Below are positions 35,677-46,400 of a stretch of DNA of 64,000 bases, one piece after another (position 1 is the stretch's first letter; each line of letters begins with the position of its first letter). A model generated the notes under the pieces. The model was not told where the DNA came from and searched no databases. It worked only from the letters and a program-made list of their open reading frames with translations. The stretch spans positions 6,236,501-6,300,500 of the forward strand of contig NZ_JAUSZA010000001.1 in assembly GCF_030817215.1 (NCBI RefSeq). Direction: 5' to 3'. Source of the DNA: Paenibacillus sp. V4I3. Its GTDB lineage: Bacteria > Bacillota > Bacilli > Paenibacillales > NBRC-103111. The position numbers were made by a program, and so were the translations under genes.

Positions 35677-37452
35677 TTATTCTTCCTGACATCGGATGAC
35701 CGGAAGCGAGATTTCTACCTTTGTGCCCGAAGGTTCCAAGCGCTCTATGGATAGGCCATATTCAAGTCCATAATGCAGTCGAATCCGATGATGCACGTTG
35801 AGAATGCCCATTCCGCTGAAGGTATAATCCTGATCAGGGGCCTGCAGTTTCTCGACCTGCTCGTCCGGAATACCAACGCCATCGTCCGAAATGACAATGT
35901 TCAGCTGCTCTCCCAGCCTGCGAATCTGAATGGTTATCATCCCGTTCGTTTCTTTGCTAACTAACCCGTGTGTGATGGCATTCTCTAGAATCGGCTGCAG
36001 CAGCAGCTTCAGTATATAGAAAGAGGTCGCTGCTTCATCGACTTCCCACTTGACTTCAAATTTATTCCCATAGCGTGTTTCCATGATGAAAATATACTGC
36101 TTTAGATTCTCAACTTCATCAGCGAGCTGTGTCAAGCTGCCTCCGCGATTGAAGGAAGAAGAGACCAAACGAATCAGTGCTTGGGTCATATTACGGATGT
36201 TGTCAACACGACTAATAATGGCCATAAGCTTAATAGAGTTTAGCGTATTGATCAAGAAATGTGGATTGATCTGGGACTGCATGGCGGCAAATTCCGCCTT
36301 TTGCTTCGCTTTCTCTTGCTGTTCGGTTTGTTTGATAAGCAGTTTAATTTGGTCCATCATATGATTGAATGTGCGTCCCAAGGTGACAGTTTCTACGCTG
36401 CCGGAGGCCTCGATCTTGGCATTGAGATTGCCGTCCATGACGCGTGACATTTTCACACCTAGCACATGTAGAGGCTTTGTTAAGTTATGCACGAGGTAAA
36501 AGGATAAAAGCAAGAACACAACGATTACAACAAACGTTGCAAACAGGATCAGTTCATAAATGGCGCGATAATTCGCCGTCAGCTCGCTGTAAGGAATCTT
36601 GTATACGACTTTCCAGTCCGCGATGTCAACCGTGGCAAAGGCGACCAGCATCTTTTGTCCGTCGATCGTATCCACAAAATTGCCCTCGCGCTGCGAAGCG
36701 ATTCGGCTCAGTAACGAAGCATCCGCCCCCTGCCCTTCCGGAGACAAATGATAGCTCGAAGCGATGACTTGGCCATCAGAGGTCAGAATACGTAAAGCCG
36801 ATGAACCGCTGATCGGATTTTGCCATAGCATTTTCTCGAAATGATCCCGGCTGAAGACAAAATAAATGAAATCGATGTCATGCAGCATTTGATAATAACT
36901 CGGTGCAATCGTTGTCACAATGCTAGTCGAATCCGGAGAGCCGTATAGCACACCAACTTGCTTACCGATGAAATGCACGTGATCCTGTTCGATAATCGTC
37001 TTTTTATACCACTCCATTTCGCGAATACCAGCGTCATCGACAGCCAAATCCTTGAGATACGAATAGACGCCTCCGCCCTTGAAAAAGAAATTGACCGATT
37101 GCACCCTGCCCGACATGGAGGAACTATACTTGCCTAGCGCTTTGGATAAATCATTGTAATAGGGCTGCCGCTCGCTGGAACTGGATTCATGCAGCAAAGT
37201 CGCAGTCTCCAGAACCTCCGTATCCATACCGACAGCGGCCGAGAAAGTTACCACATTGTTTATTTCCTGCTCTATGGAGTATTTAACCGCATGTAGCGTC
37301 TGAAGTGTTCTATCCGTTGTCTGCTGGATAAGATCTCTCTTGTATACCTGCAAGATGGTTGCAGAGATCGTAAGGATCGGCAGCACCACCATCGTAAACA
37401 GCAAAATATAGAGCGTAGTAGACGTTCGCCATGGTTTCCTGAATCGGTTCAT
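35677..37452 (-). CDS. Sensor histidine kinase (YesM type)
   Basis: About 591 residues from ATG 37452 (GAGGTCGAG upstream). Helix 1 (LYILLFTMVVLPILTISAT), extracellular Cache-like sensor of about 260 residues, helix 2 (LILFATFVVIVVFLLLSFYLV), a HAMP domain (about 305-360), the His_kinase signature with the phosphorylated His (MQSQINPHFLINTLNSIK), and an HATPase_c domain (LLQPILENAITHGL, SDDGVGIPDE, GMGILNVHHRI). It is first in the operon kinase, lipoprotein, two permeases, response regulator. Confidence 0.93.
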   Translation of the reverse strand: MNRFRKPWRTSTTLYILLFTMVVLPILTISATILQVYKRDLIQQTTDRTLQTLHAVKYSIEQEINNVVTFSAAVGMDTEVLETATLLHESSSSERQPYYNDLSKALGKYSSSMSGRVQSVNFFFKGGGVYSYLKDLAVDDAGIREMEWYKKTIIEQDHVHFIGKQVGVLYGSPDSTSIVTTIAPSYYQMLHDIDFIYFVFSRDHFEKMLWQNPISGSSALRILTSDGQVIASSYHLSPEGQGADASLLSRIASQREGNFVDTIDGQKMLVAFATVDIADWKVVYKIPYSELTANYRAIYELILFATFVVIVVFLLLSFYLVHNLTKPLHVLGVKMSRVMDGNLNAKIEASGSVETVTLGRTFNHMMDQIKLLIKQTEQQEKAKQKAEFAAMQSQINPHFLINTLNSIKLMAIISRVDNIRNMTQALIRLVSSSFNRGGSLTQLADEVENLKQYIFIMETRYGNKFEVKWEVDEAATSFYILKLLLQPILENAITHGLVSKETNGMITIQIRRLGEQLNIVISDDGVGIPDEQVEKLQAPDQDYTFSGMGILNVHHRIRLHYGLEYGLSIERLEPSGTKVEISLPVIRCQEE

Positions 37453-37577
37453 TCGTACTCGACCTCGTATCACGTTATTGATTTGGGATTCATCCCCAAG
37501 TTGTAAAATATCATAGCATAATTTGTTAGGTACGACAGTCTTTTCTTATTGAAGAAATGCGATCCTGCACCCAATCT

Positions 37578-37614
37578 GAAAGAGCTGCCCCCAGAATGCT
37601 TAGGAGACAGCCCT
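37578..37614 (-). terminator. Probable terminator after the GH101 gene
   Basis: A 12-bp stem including three G-U pairs (37581-37592 with 37603-37614) is followed by only three T residues on the minus strand, about 60 bases after the stop at 37673. Confidence 0.55.
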
Positions 37615-37672
37615 ATATGATTCCCTCGAACTACTTATTGGAGAATTTTACGATTTCCTGATTGGTTATCTA

Positions 37673-40600
37673 TTATTTTCCTGACTGATCATGAGGTACT
37701 GTAACGGTTACAGAAATAGCCTTTTGGTTGCCCGCTTTGTCGGTTGCCGTGTAGGTTATGATATAAATGCGTCCTTTTTCTGCATGTAAACTAAATGAAG
37801 TGGCCGCAGTACCGATATTAGCCTCAATGTCACCTTGACCACTATCCGGCTCATTGCTGGTAATGGAGGTTAACACCACAGATCCAACGCCTGATGCAGC
37901 ATCGCTTGAATTCAGCGTGGCATTTATCGTCACCATTTTATGATTCGCCGGCCATATCGACGTTTTATCTAATTGCACGGTTAACATCGGAGCCGTTTTG
38001 TCAATCTTGAACTCGATGGTTTGGATCGGTTCTACATTGCCTGCTAGATCCGTGCTGCGATAACCGACCTCATAGTTCCCTTCACCAAAGGCAGGAATGG
38101 AACCGGTATAGGTGATCCAACCCCCGTTATTCACTTGGTATTCTGTTTTCGCCACGCCATATACATTGTCACTTACAGAGAAGCTTACCGTTACATCCGA
38201 CGTATACCATCCGTTGCTGCCATTAGGTGCAGCTGGACTTAAGGATGCAACGCTTACGGGTGCAATCTTATCGATATTGCTTACAACAATGCTCGTTACA
38301 TTGGATACGTTACCCACCGCATCCGTTCCTCTTGCATACACGGTTTCATTTGCCGAAAGGACAACAGGTGCCGTGTACGCTGTCCATGTGCCGCTTGCAC
38401 CAACTTTGTATTCTTTCACCGCTGCGTCAGTTGGATAGCTGATTGTTACCGTGACATTAGTGTTGGTCGGCACTGTAATATCTGCAGATAAGATTGCATC
38501 TGCTGGTGGTGTCCCTGGAACGCTAAATACGTTGAGCTCAGCAGCAGAAGCAAAATTGCCTACAGCCTCGATAGCTTCAAGTTTCACATAAGATGCCGTC
38601 GTCTTCGCAAATACAATGCTTTTCGCACTGTCGTCACGAGCCCAGGTACCGCTAGCAGTCTGCGTAAAGTTCTCGCCGTCCGTACTTACGTACAAGTTAT
38701 ACTTGGTGATCGTCCCGTTCCCCGCACCAGCTCTCGGCAAGTATTTGATTTGATTTACCTCATAGCTGCTTCCAAGGTTCAACGTTATCGACTCAGGCAA
38801 ATGCGCAGGAGACCATTTGGTATGCCACAGCGTAGAAGAATCTCCATCGAGCGCGTTCTCCGGATCATCGCCAGGCTGAAAGCTCGACGCAGCTGCCGTC
38901 ATGCCTGATTGCGGAATAAGCACATTGGGTTCAAATACCGTAACCTTGCTGGTTGCGGATAAATTGCTGCCGTCCTTCGTCATCGCTGTAATTGTGGCCG
39001 TGCCGGAATTCATTGCGGTTACTCTTCCTGTCTGGTCAACGGAAACGACCTCAGGTTTGTCTGAGCTCCATTCCAGCGTCTTATTGAATGCATTTGCTGG
39101 TTCCACACGTGCGTTGATTTGTGCAGTATTGCCTTTATTCACAGTTACTTCCTGTTCATTCATGCTTATCTTGGTTATAAGGACTCCTTCAACAGGTACG
39201 ATAGGTCCTTTGTCATCGATACGAATGTTGTCTACGACTAATGTACCGCTCAATTCGGCTTGATTGTTATCAAAGTTTTTGATAATCGCTAAATAGGCAT
39301 CATTCGTTCCATCTATGGAGATTGTTAGATCTAATTTACCTGTGCCTGAATTTAATTTTTGGGTAGCAAGCTCGCGCACTGTGCCATTTTCATTGACGCG
39401 AACTGCAACGGTGTACATATCTTGCATATCCGCATGATAATCCATGGTCAAATGGTACATATTATCCTTCTTCAGTTGGAGCGTTTGCGGCAGTGTCCGC
39501 AGCCATTCACCCGTTCCTTCCTCATTTGTTTTGAGCGAGAAACGGCCATCTAGAACATAGGATTTGATCTGATTTCCATTGGACTCTACCAAATGTGTCC
39601 GAACAGGTCCAAGCTTCGAATAGACGAATGGCCCCCATCCCTCATCGACGTTCTCAAAGTCCTCGAATAAGGTTGCTCCGTTCGCACTCACCCTATTGGT
39701 CGGATTTTCCCAAACCCTCACGTCGTCGAACGAAACCGTTGCATTGCCATCCGCAGCTTGCAGGTACAGTGTCGCTGTGTCGCTCACTGCCTCAAATGAC
39801 GCTTTCAAACGTTGGAAGTTTGTATTGAAATACTTGTGCTGCTGCGCGAAAAACTTATGTTTCGTATCTACCAAGCTGTTTTCTGCCCCTTGACCCCCTT
39901 GCCTCACTCCGAGTGTCGTTTTACGTGTGCCGTCTACCTTAACCCATACGGATGCCGTATACGTTTTTCCTGGCGTAAGTCCGGTGATGACCTGCTCAAT
40001 CTTAGCGTCATTCTGACCTTTCACTTGCATCATATCATCAGCATTGCTGCTTTTTGCAAATGCGATATGATCTGTACTTGATGCGGATGATGATTTGTGC
40101 CATACACCGAACTTCTGACTGTCAAAGCCCACGTCCTTGGCAGGCCCGCCATCTCCCCACACCGTCTCCGCTTCTACTGGAGCTTGATCCTTGTAAAGCA
40201 CATATCCGATGCCCTTCTCCGCCGTCAATGTCACTTGACCGCCCGTCACTGGTACACTGCCTACAAGCTCGCGTCCTAAATCCGTCAGCTTATATAGTTG
40301 CACAGTCTGTACATGGCTCCAGGATGCCGGAAGCGTCCAAGTCGTTGCGCCGCCCTTCGGATTCCAGTGATAAATTTTATCTTCCTTAACCGGATCCCAT
40401 GGAATGAATACCGTGCTGTCGCTAATCTCACTGCTATCTGTCATGATCGCCAGATCATGGCCGTCTTTGGATAAATGAATTTTCCCGTCTTGACCGCGCG
40501 CCACAGAAACATTGCTTTCAAAATCGATGCGATTATTCGTCATTTTCATAATGGGGAAGTACTGCATATATTTCGTTGGTAAATTGTGATCAAAGAACGC

Positions 40601-42850
40601 TTCCGTCGTTTTGTTGTAACTATTGAATAAAGGACTGCTTTGCCAGTATCCGACGCCGATTTGTTTATTGCCTTTCAATAGAGGATGACTCATAAACCCA
40701 TCCATCACATCGTTGCGAATAAAACGAATGATCGAGCTATTATTTCCTTGGTTTGGATAGCCTGGATCTGTACCCCAATGAACCCATGCAGCCTGCTCAT
40801 GAAGCGGTCCAGCAAACTCGGTCCCCAGCATCCAGCCGTTGCCGTTCACATATTCTGCGAGCTTCTTCGCATTCCAATCGACGCCAGCATAGACGTCCAC
40901 GTAAACAAAGTCGAGGTTATCTCCCGTGTCGCTTTTCAACATGTCAAGACGTCGCTTCAGTTCCCCTGATTCAACATCCTTCGTCTTATCCACATAATAC
41001 GCCTGATCGAGCCAACCCCATCCTTTGCTCAGGGGATTCACCAAATTTTCCATTTTTGTTTGGAAAGCATCCAGCATATATTCCGTCGCATTGATATGAA
41101 CGCCGCCTTTGATGTTGTACTTCTTGCCTTCGCTAAGCACGAAGTTAAAGTCCTCTTTGCCGCCTTGGCGTATACCGATATGTCCACCGTAATCCGGATG
41201 GGAATCGTCATGTCCTTCGGCTTGATAGCCTTTGTGCAGGACAATCTGTCCGAAACCGTCGGTCAGATGTGAAATTTTCTTTGCGTTATCAAGCGTTCGC
41301 AAGAATGGAGATGAGGTTGTGGAACCAATGTTCATGGCTATGTACGAAATGTTGTCGCGAATCATTTCGCTGCGGTAAGGCGCCTCAGCATGGTTGCGAT
41401 AAGCAATTGCGCCGTCCTGCCAGTCGACCACGCTGTCATTGTTCGCATCCGGCGTAATAATGATCTTAGCCCATGGCAATGGCTCCGCTGCTATATCAGG
41501 CTTCGCACTTCCGTGGTAGGTCCACGCGCCGCTTGACATCGCAGCTTTCTTCATGCCTGACGTATCGTTAGCCACTTTCACACGAACCTTATCGTTCCCA
41601 TTGACGACGTTATTGACAATAGTCGCTGCGAGCATATCTGAGTTGAGGAACGCATACGTACGACTTCCACTGGCATCCGTTGCTCCGCTTTTGAGATCGT
41701 TATATTCCTCATTAATGATGTTCCAGCCGCCTGTCACAGATACGGCAGTCTCTTGTGCTATAGGCTGTGTGGCTAGGATGGACACGAGGTCGTGATTCGG
41801 AAACTCGATCGTTTTTACTTTCTCTGCTCCTTTTTCCACGATGTTCGTCACGTTGAAGTTCAGCGCGTTGTTTTTCAGCTCGAGTTCCATTTCCAGATCT
41901 ACATTGATTTCTGGAATTTGCAGCGTGTAGGCAGCTGCTTCTCCTTTACTTGCTGTTGCAGCCTTCTTGACGTAGGCCGTCGCAGTTGGATAATAGGATT
42001 TTCCGTTGATTTTTAATTCATTGATTCCATCTAATTGGCCATTCATCTCTGCGCCGGTGCTTTTCCACACATACTTCTTCACTCGTGGGAATTCCTTATC
42101 AATTTCGACAATCAATTGGTCGGATGTAATCGTATCGATGAGCGTAATCGGCTTAGGTATGGGATTATTTACTTTAATCTCCGTAAATTTCACATCATCG
42201 ATGAAGAAGGTCTTATTGTTAAACCAGCTGCGAATTCCGATTTGTCCGGCCGTTGTCGGTAACCCTGGCAAGGTTGTGCTGAAAACACTGACTCCGTCGA
42301 TCCACAGCTGCACACTGTCATTCTCATAACGAAGCTTAAACGTATACTGTTTATTGGCTACGAATGTCGAACTGCTTGAAGCGATGTCTCCCCATGTCTC
42401 TTGACCATTTTTAACAATATCCCAGCCCCAGCTGCTCGTATCAAACTGAATGACGCTGTAGTTATCTTTATCCACGTAACGGAGTGCTAAACCAAACCGA
42501 GTCGGCACTTCGTTGAACTTCAACTTGATTTCATACTCACCATTCGCATATTTCGGAGATCCCAGATCAGCGAGAATTACAACACCATTCGTTACTGCTT
42601 TTACAGTGCCATTATCCGGAGTAAAAGCAGTTGTTCCTTTGACAGCAGTCCACCCGCTAATGTTGCCATCGTTATAGTCCTTAGCATAAACACCATTTTC
42701 TAAAGCTTGAGTTGTTATCGTATTTGTTGATAAAACGCTTGCTTGATCTTGTGTTTGATCTATAGCGAATATGGTTGCTGCTGGGATGCAAGTTTGCAAT
42801 CCCATGAACACAGTTAACATCATACTGGTCTGCTTAATGTATTTTTTCAA
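37673..42850 (-). CDS. Secreted endo-alpha-N-acetylgalactosaminidase (GH101), multidomain
   Basis: 1725 residues. TTG start at 42850 with GGGAGG 10 bases upstream. Signal peptide of about 30 residues. Domains in order: a concanavalin-like binding domain (55-225), the GH101 beta-sandwich (about 235-490), the catalytic barrel (about 490-790), further beta-sandwich and carbohydrate-binding modules (800-1215), a Big_2 Ig-like domain (1220-1305), an F5/8 type C domain (1308-1445) and OmpL47-like Ig repeats to the end. The catalytic pair, by comparison with the Streptococcus pneumoniae enzyme, is likely Asp652 (FVYVDVYAG) and Glu678 (LGTEFAG). GH101 enzymes release Gal-beta-1,3-GalNAc from Ser/Thr of mucin-type glycoproteins. 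There is no sortase or S-layer anchor, so it is probably released from the cell. Confidence 0.92.
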   Translation of the reverse strand: MKKYIKQTSMMLTVFMGLQTCIPAATIFAIDQTQDQASVLSTNTITTQALENGVYAKDYNDGNISGWTAVKGTTAFTPDNGTVKAVTNGVVILADLGSPKYANGEYEIKLKFNEVPTRFGLALRYVDKDNYSVIQFDTSSWGWDIVKNGQETWGDIASSSSTFVANKQYTFKLRYENDSVQLWIDGVSVFSTTLPGLPTTAGQIGIRSWFNNKTFFIDDVKFTEIKVNNPIPKPITLIDTITSDQLIVEIDKEFPRVKKYVWKSTGAEMNGQLDGINELKINGKSYYPTATAYVKKAATASKGEAAAYTLQIPEINVDLEMELELKNNALNFNVTNIVEKGAEKVKTIEFPNHDLVSILATQPIAQETAVSVTGGWNIINEEYNDLKSGATDASGSRTYAFLNSDMLAATIVNNVVNGNDKVRVKVANDTSGMKKAAMSSGAWTYHGSAKPDIAAEPLPWAKIIITPDANNDSVVDWQDGAIAYRNHAEAPYRSEMIRDNISYIAMNIGSTTSSPFLRTLDNAKKISHLTDGFGQIVLHKGYQAEGHDDSHPDYGGHIGIRQGGKEDFNFVLSEGKKYNIKGGVHINATEYMLDAFQTKMENLVNPLSKGWGWLDQAYYVDKTKDVESGELKRRLDMLKSDTGDNLDFVYVDVYAGVDWNAKKLAEYVNGNGWMLGTEFAGPLHEQAAWVHWGTDPGYPNQGNNSSIIRFIRNDVMDGFMSHPLLKGNKQIGVGYWQSSPLFNSYNKTTEAFFDHNLPTKYMQYFPIMKMTNNRIDFESNVSVARGQDGKIHLSKDGHDLAIMTDSSEISDSTVFIPWDPVKEDKIYHWNPKGGATTWTLPASWSHVQTVQLYKLTDLGRELVGSVPVTGGQVTLTAEKGIGYVLYKDQAPVEAETVWGDGGPAKDVGFDSQKFGVWHKSSSASSTDHIAFAKSSNADDMMQVKGQNDAKIEQVITGLTPGKTYTASVWVKVDGTRKTTLGVRQGGQGAENSLVDTKHKFFAQQHKYFNTNFQRLKASFEAVSDTATLYLQAADGNATVSFDDVRVWENPTNRVSANGATLFEDFENVDEGWGPFVYSKLGPVRTHLVESNGNQIKSYVLDGRFSLKTNEEGTGEWLRTLPQTLQLKKDNMYHLTMDYHADMQDMYTVAVRVNENGTVRELATQKLNSGTGKLDLTISIDGTNDAYLAIIKNFDNNQAELSGTLVVDNIRIDDKGPIVPVEGVLITKISMNEQEVTVNKGNTAQINARVEPANAFNKTLEWSSDKPEVVSVDQTGRVTAMNSGTATITAMTKDGSNLSATSKVTVFEPNVLIPQSGMTAAASSFQPGDDPENALDGDSSTLWHTKWSPAHLPESITLNLGSSYEVNQIKYLPRAGAGNGTITKYNLYVSTDGENFTQTASGTWARDDSAKSIVFAKTTASYVKLEAIEAVGNFASAAELNVFSVPGTPPADAILSADITVPTNTNVTVTISYPTDAAVKEYKVGASGTWTAYTAPVVLSANETVYARGTDAVGNVSNVTSIVVSNIDKIAPVSVASLSPAAPNGSNGWYTSDVTVSFSVSDNVYGVAKTEYQVNNGGWITYTGSIPAFGEGNYEVGYRSTDLAGNVEPIQTIEFKIDKTAPMLTVQLDKTSIWPANHKMVTINATLNSSDAASGVGSVVLTSITSNEPDSGQGDIEANIGTAATSFSLHAEKGRIYIITYTATDKAGNQKAISVTVTVPHDQSGK

Positions 42851-42928
42851 TTTACATCTTCCTCCCTATTTACAATGAGTTGATCTTCTCTAATCTTGCA
42901 CATGTTCACTTCCTATCACATCCCCCCT

Positions 42929-43090
42929 TTAGCCAAATTGTCCCACTGTGAAGCAGATAACCCTTGCAACATCGCTTAGGCCAATGATTCCGTTGTCGCT
43001 TACATCGGCTACTTTGATTTGTTCCCGATCCGGGCTGCTGTGAAGTACGGGATGGGGAAGAAGCCTGAACCTACCTCCTTTTTCTTTCAC
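42929..43090 (-). pseudogene. Orphan dockerin-like fragment
   Basis: A 53-codon frame (GTG at 43090, stop 42929-42931) ends in REQIKVADVSDNGIIGLSDVARVI. This is the DxNxDGxIxxxDLAxV-like calcium loop of dockerin type I repeats, but with Ser in place of the usual second Asp/Asn. Only one repeat is present and there is no signal peptide. It lies between the terminator of the PL8 gene and the GH101 start, and is probably the leftover tail of a lost secreted enzyme. Confidence 0.6.
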
Positions 43091-43152
43091 GAACATTCAA
43101 TACACATTTCGTATTCATCAATCAGTTACCTTTCTTTCAATGTTAACCATAG

Positions 43153-43167
43153 TGAAAGCGCTTAACA
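43153..43167. promoter_or_regulatory. cre-like site upstream of the GH101 region
   Basis: TGAAAGCGCTTAACA has the AAGCGCTT core of LacI/CcpA operators and matches 12 of 14 cre positions on the minus strand. It lies about 300 bases before the GH101 start, beyond the preceding terminator. Confidence 0.35.
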
Positions 43168-43216
43168 ATGATCTTTTTTGTAGCTAAATTGATTTCTTTT
43201 GCACTTCGTATGCAAG

Positions 43217-43253
43217 CAAAACCCGACTTCGTCCAATCGGACAAAGTCGGGTT
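43217..43253 (-). terminator. Terminator after the PL8 gene
   Basis: AACCCGACTT (43220-43229) pairs with AAGTCGGGTT (43244-43253), with an inner GTCC/GGAC. TTTT follows on the minus strand, just after the C-terminal tail stop at 43271. Confidence 0.8.
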
Positions 43254-43270
43254 CCGTGTCTCAACAGCTG

Positions 43271-43480
43271 TTAGGATCTACACTGTGCGATGGCTTGTAA
43301 TAAAAGTTCCGCAAACACGGCGTCAATCTTGTTGCCGGATTGTGCGTGAATGTGATTCTCCAGTTCTTTCCATTCGTTTTTCTTCTGATTGTCATCATCT
43401 TTCCGTTGAATCTTTTCTATCATCGATAGCAAGCTGTTCAATATGCCCTGATTGGTGATCCAGCCTTGGTTGGTAAGCGT
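43271..43480 (-). pseudogene. C-terminal tail of the PL8 lyase in a shifted frame
   Basis: From about 43478 the minus strand reads, in a frame different from the lyase, LTNQGWITNQGILNSLLSMIEKIQ and then NHIHAQSGNKIDAVFAELLL, ending at 43271. This resembles the small helical C-terminal domain found on many Paenibacillus secreted enzymes. The lyase frame has the expected lead-in (MDVNHLDEAVHYA) and then turns into unrelated residues. One indel near 43470-43478 cuts off this tail. Confidence 0.75.
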
Positions 43481-46400
43481 AGTGAACTGCTTCGTCCAAA
43501 TGGTTGACATCCATCCGTACTTTTAGCAAGTATGCTGCAATAGTTTCGTTTCCTGCTGCATCAACCGTTTTTACCTTCACCGCATGTTCACCGATGCTGA
43601 GCGATAGCGGACTAAACGAATATGGGTGGCTTATTGGGACACCGTCCATCTCAACAGTTTCGCTTGCCACGCCGCTCACCGGATCGGAGATATCGAATTG
43701 CAGGCTGCCGCCATCGGTCCAATAAACGTCCATCGTAACGGTAGGAACGATGACGGGAGCTGCTGAATCGATTTTGATTACTATCGTTTTAGTTGCTTCT
43801 TGATTTCCGGCATTATCGATACTGTAGAACTGGATTTGATGTATGCCCTCTTCAGCAACTACGATGTTGTTCCCTTCCACAAAGGCGCCACCACCCAAAC
43901 TGTAAAACGTCTTCTGCACACCACTGCTATCATCACTCGCCGTCAATGTCACCGATTGCGCAGTACGCTGCCAATCAGACTTCGCGTTAGTTGTCGTAAC
44001 CGGCGCTGCTGTGTCCTTCTTGAATGTGACGACATGTGTTTTGCCGAAAGATCCTGTGACCGTAATATTCAGCTTTAAGGAAGGCATCGTCTGCAGAATC
44101 GTAATTGTGTCATCAGCACGAACCACCGATAAGCCCGCCTTGTTCAGTTCAAGCGAAATGGTGCTTTGTTGCTGCGTCGGATCGGAGACGGCTACGGTCA
44201 ATTCGCTGTCCGTTTCCTTCACCATCACGGATGCCGGATTTTGCGCGGAAATGAAATCAACCGATGCCGGATTCCAGAAATTCACCGCCGTAATACCTAG
44301 CTTTTTCTCTCTTACCGCATGTACGTCCGTTGTATTGCTCAGCACCTCAACATTAGGAGCGCTGCTATAAATCGCTGTTTCCGCTGTATTTTTATGTGGC
44401 AGCATGACATAGGAATAAGATGCATTCGATGGCGTTGCCCCATGTTCAATTGCCAAACTTAAATAATTTCTTGTAACCGGAGTGCCCGATTGTCCGCTAT
44501 TAATATCTTTCCAGGCGCCGGTTCTCGCTTCGCGTAAACCATACACATTGGAAGCCTCAGGGAAATAATAGCCGATGTCGGAACCCGGCGCATTTCCGGC
44601 CAAGTGAGCCCACTTAACGTCAGTCATCGTTTCCGACCAACCGAGCTGGCCCGACTTCACGGTTCCGTTAATCGTGAGCGCATTATCTCCCGTATCGTTC
44701 AGCTTGCGGTTATCGATAATGGTCTCCACCGATTGCGGTCCGGCTGTCGTGCTCGAAATACCGGCACCCAAGGCGACGATTTCATCATCGAACATAAACC
44801 ATGACTTTTTGCCCTGCAGATTGCTTCCAGTCGATTGGGCAAGTGAGAAGTCCATACCGGCTGCACCGTAAAGGTTATCGATGGACGAGCCGCCGACCCA
44901 TGTTTTCGGATTCATATAACTTTTCCACTCGACAGGTGTCGTCCCTTTCCCTGATCCATCTGTTGTCGTGCCAGGCAGCCGGAATGAATCCACAGTTGGC
45001 CAAAAATCATTGCGGTACTGGGTAAGATCCTGATCATATAAAAAAGTCATTCCAATGCCCGTATACCAGCCCTTCAAATTCTCGTTATTGCCCTTTTCAA
45101 AGGCAGAGATGCGGTTTGAGAACAGACTGAGCCCGAAACCATACCCTTCACGTAAATGGACAACTCTGTCCATACCAGCAAACACTTGGTTTTTCAGTAA
45201 TTCTCCTCGAGGCTGGATCGAAGCATCGTTCATCATTTTTTTAACTAGAGACAGCTCGTAAATCGGCAATCCCTCGTAATAATTGGCATATGTCGTATCC
45301 GACTGAATCCATTCTTTGGCCATTCGCTTAATCGATAATGCAACGTCCGCAGGTGCCCCCTCGGCTAAACGAAGCAAGGTAATAATCGTACCTCTGGCGC
45401 TTCCCGAGCTTTGTCTGGAGATCCCTCTGCCGTTCACCATATCCATAAAAAGTCCTTTATAGATGACGGGTTCAAACGTATCCGATACCCAATCGTAAAC
45501 ATGATTCACGTTAGGATCCGTCACCGGCCATGGTGAACCATTCAATAAGAACGTCATATCGGCCGCACGGTTGAGCCATACCGCACCGTACCCCGCTGTG
45601 TACGCGATGTTGGTGTGTTGAACAAGCGAACCGTCCTTATAAACACCGTCTCCATGATCCGTGTAAACAAATTCCGGACCGATGGAATCAAGTCCTTGCG
45701 TGATCTTCGCGCTGTTGCTCCCGATCACACCACGCATCGTAACGACCAATGCTTTGTCGAGCAGGTTAGCTCCCGTTTCCGTCACATTGTTGAGCGTTCT
45801 CTTCTTCGGATCCGGAACGAAACGATCGACGGCTTTGATATACTTGCTTATTTGCGCCGGTGTCAGATGAGCGAACATCAACACAATGGTATCGTTCAGA
45901 ATTTGCGGTGTTCCGATTTCCCAATCCCACCAATTGCCGTACTCATTTTTGGTCTCATTGTAACGGTTCACATACATCCAGTCCAAAGCGCTGATGATGT
46001 CATCCCGCAGCGCCGTATTCTGATACAGGCTTGAGCCTTGAAGAGAATAAGCGAGCGCCATGGCCTTCAGCCTGCCGTAAGCATTAGATATTTGTGCTGA
46101 ATCCGTCGCGCTGGACAGATCGTTCCACAAATAAGAACGGCCCGCAGCTTTATTGAGCGTATCCCAATGCCCATTCACATTACCATTCGTAACACTTGCG
46201 GCTAGTGTAGAAAGGTTAGCCGAAATATCCGGATCAGCCGCATTGTACTGGGTGCCGCCGGTTAATTTTCCGTACCATTTCAGACGCAGCTCGCTGTACG
46301 ATTGAATCGTTTCAGCAGATTCTACGTTAACAAGACACTGAGCTTTTATCGTTCCATCTGGTGTTGAGACCATAATCGTCGCTGAGCCTAACCCTTCTCC

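Noticed and set aside
45615..46034. Plus-strand open frame of 139 codons
   Set aside because: Antisense shadow inside the strongly supported PL8 lyase gene.
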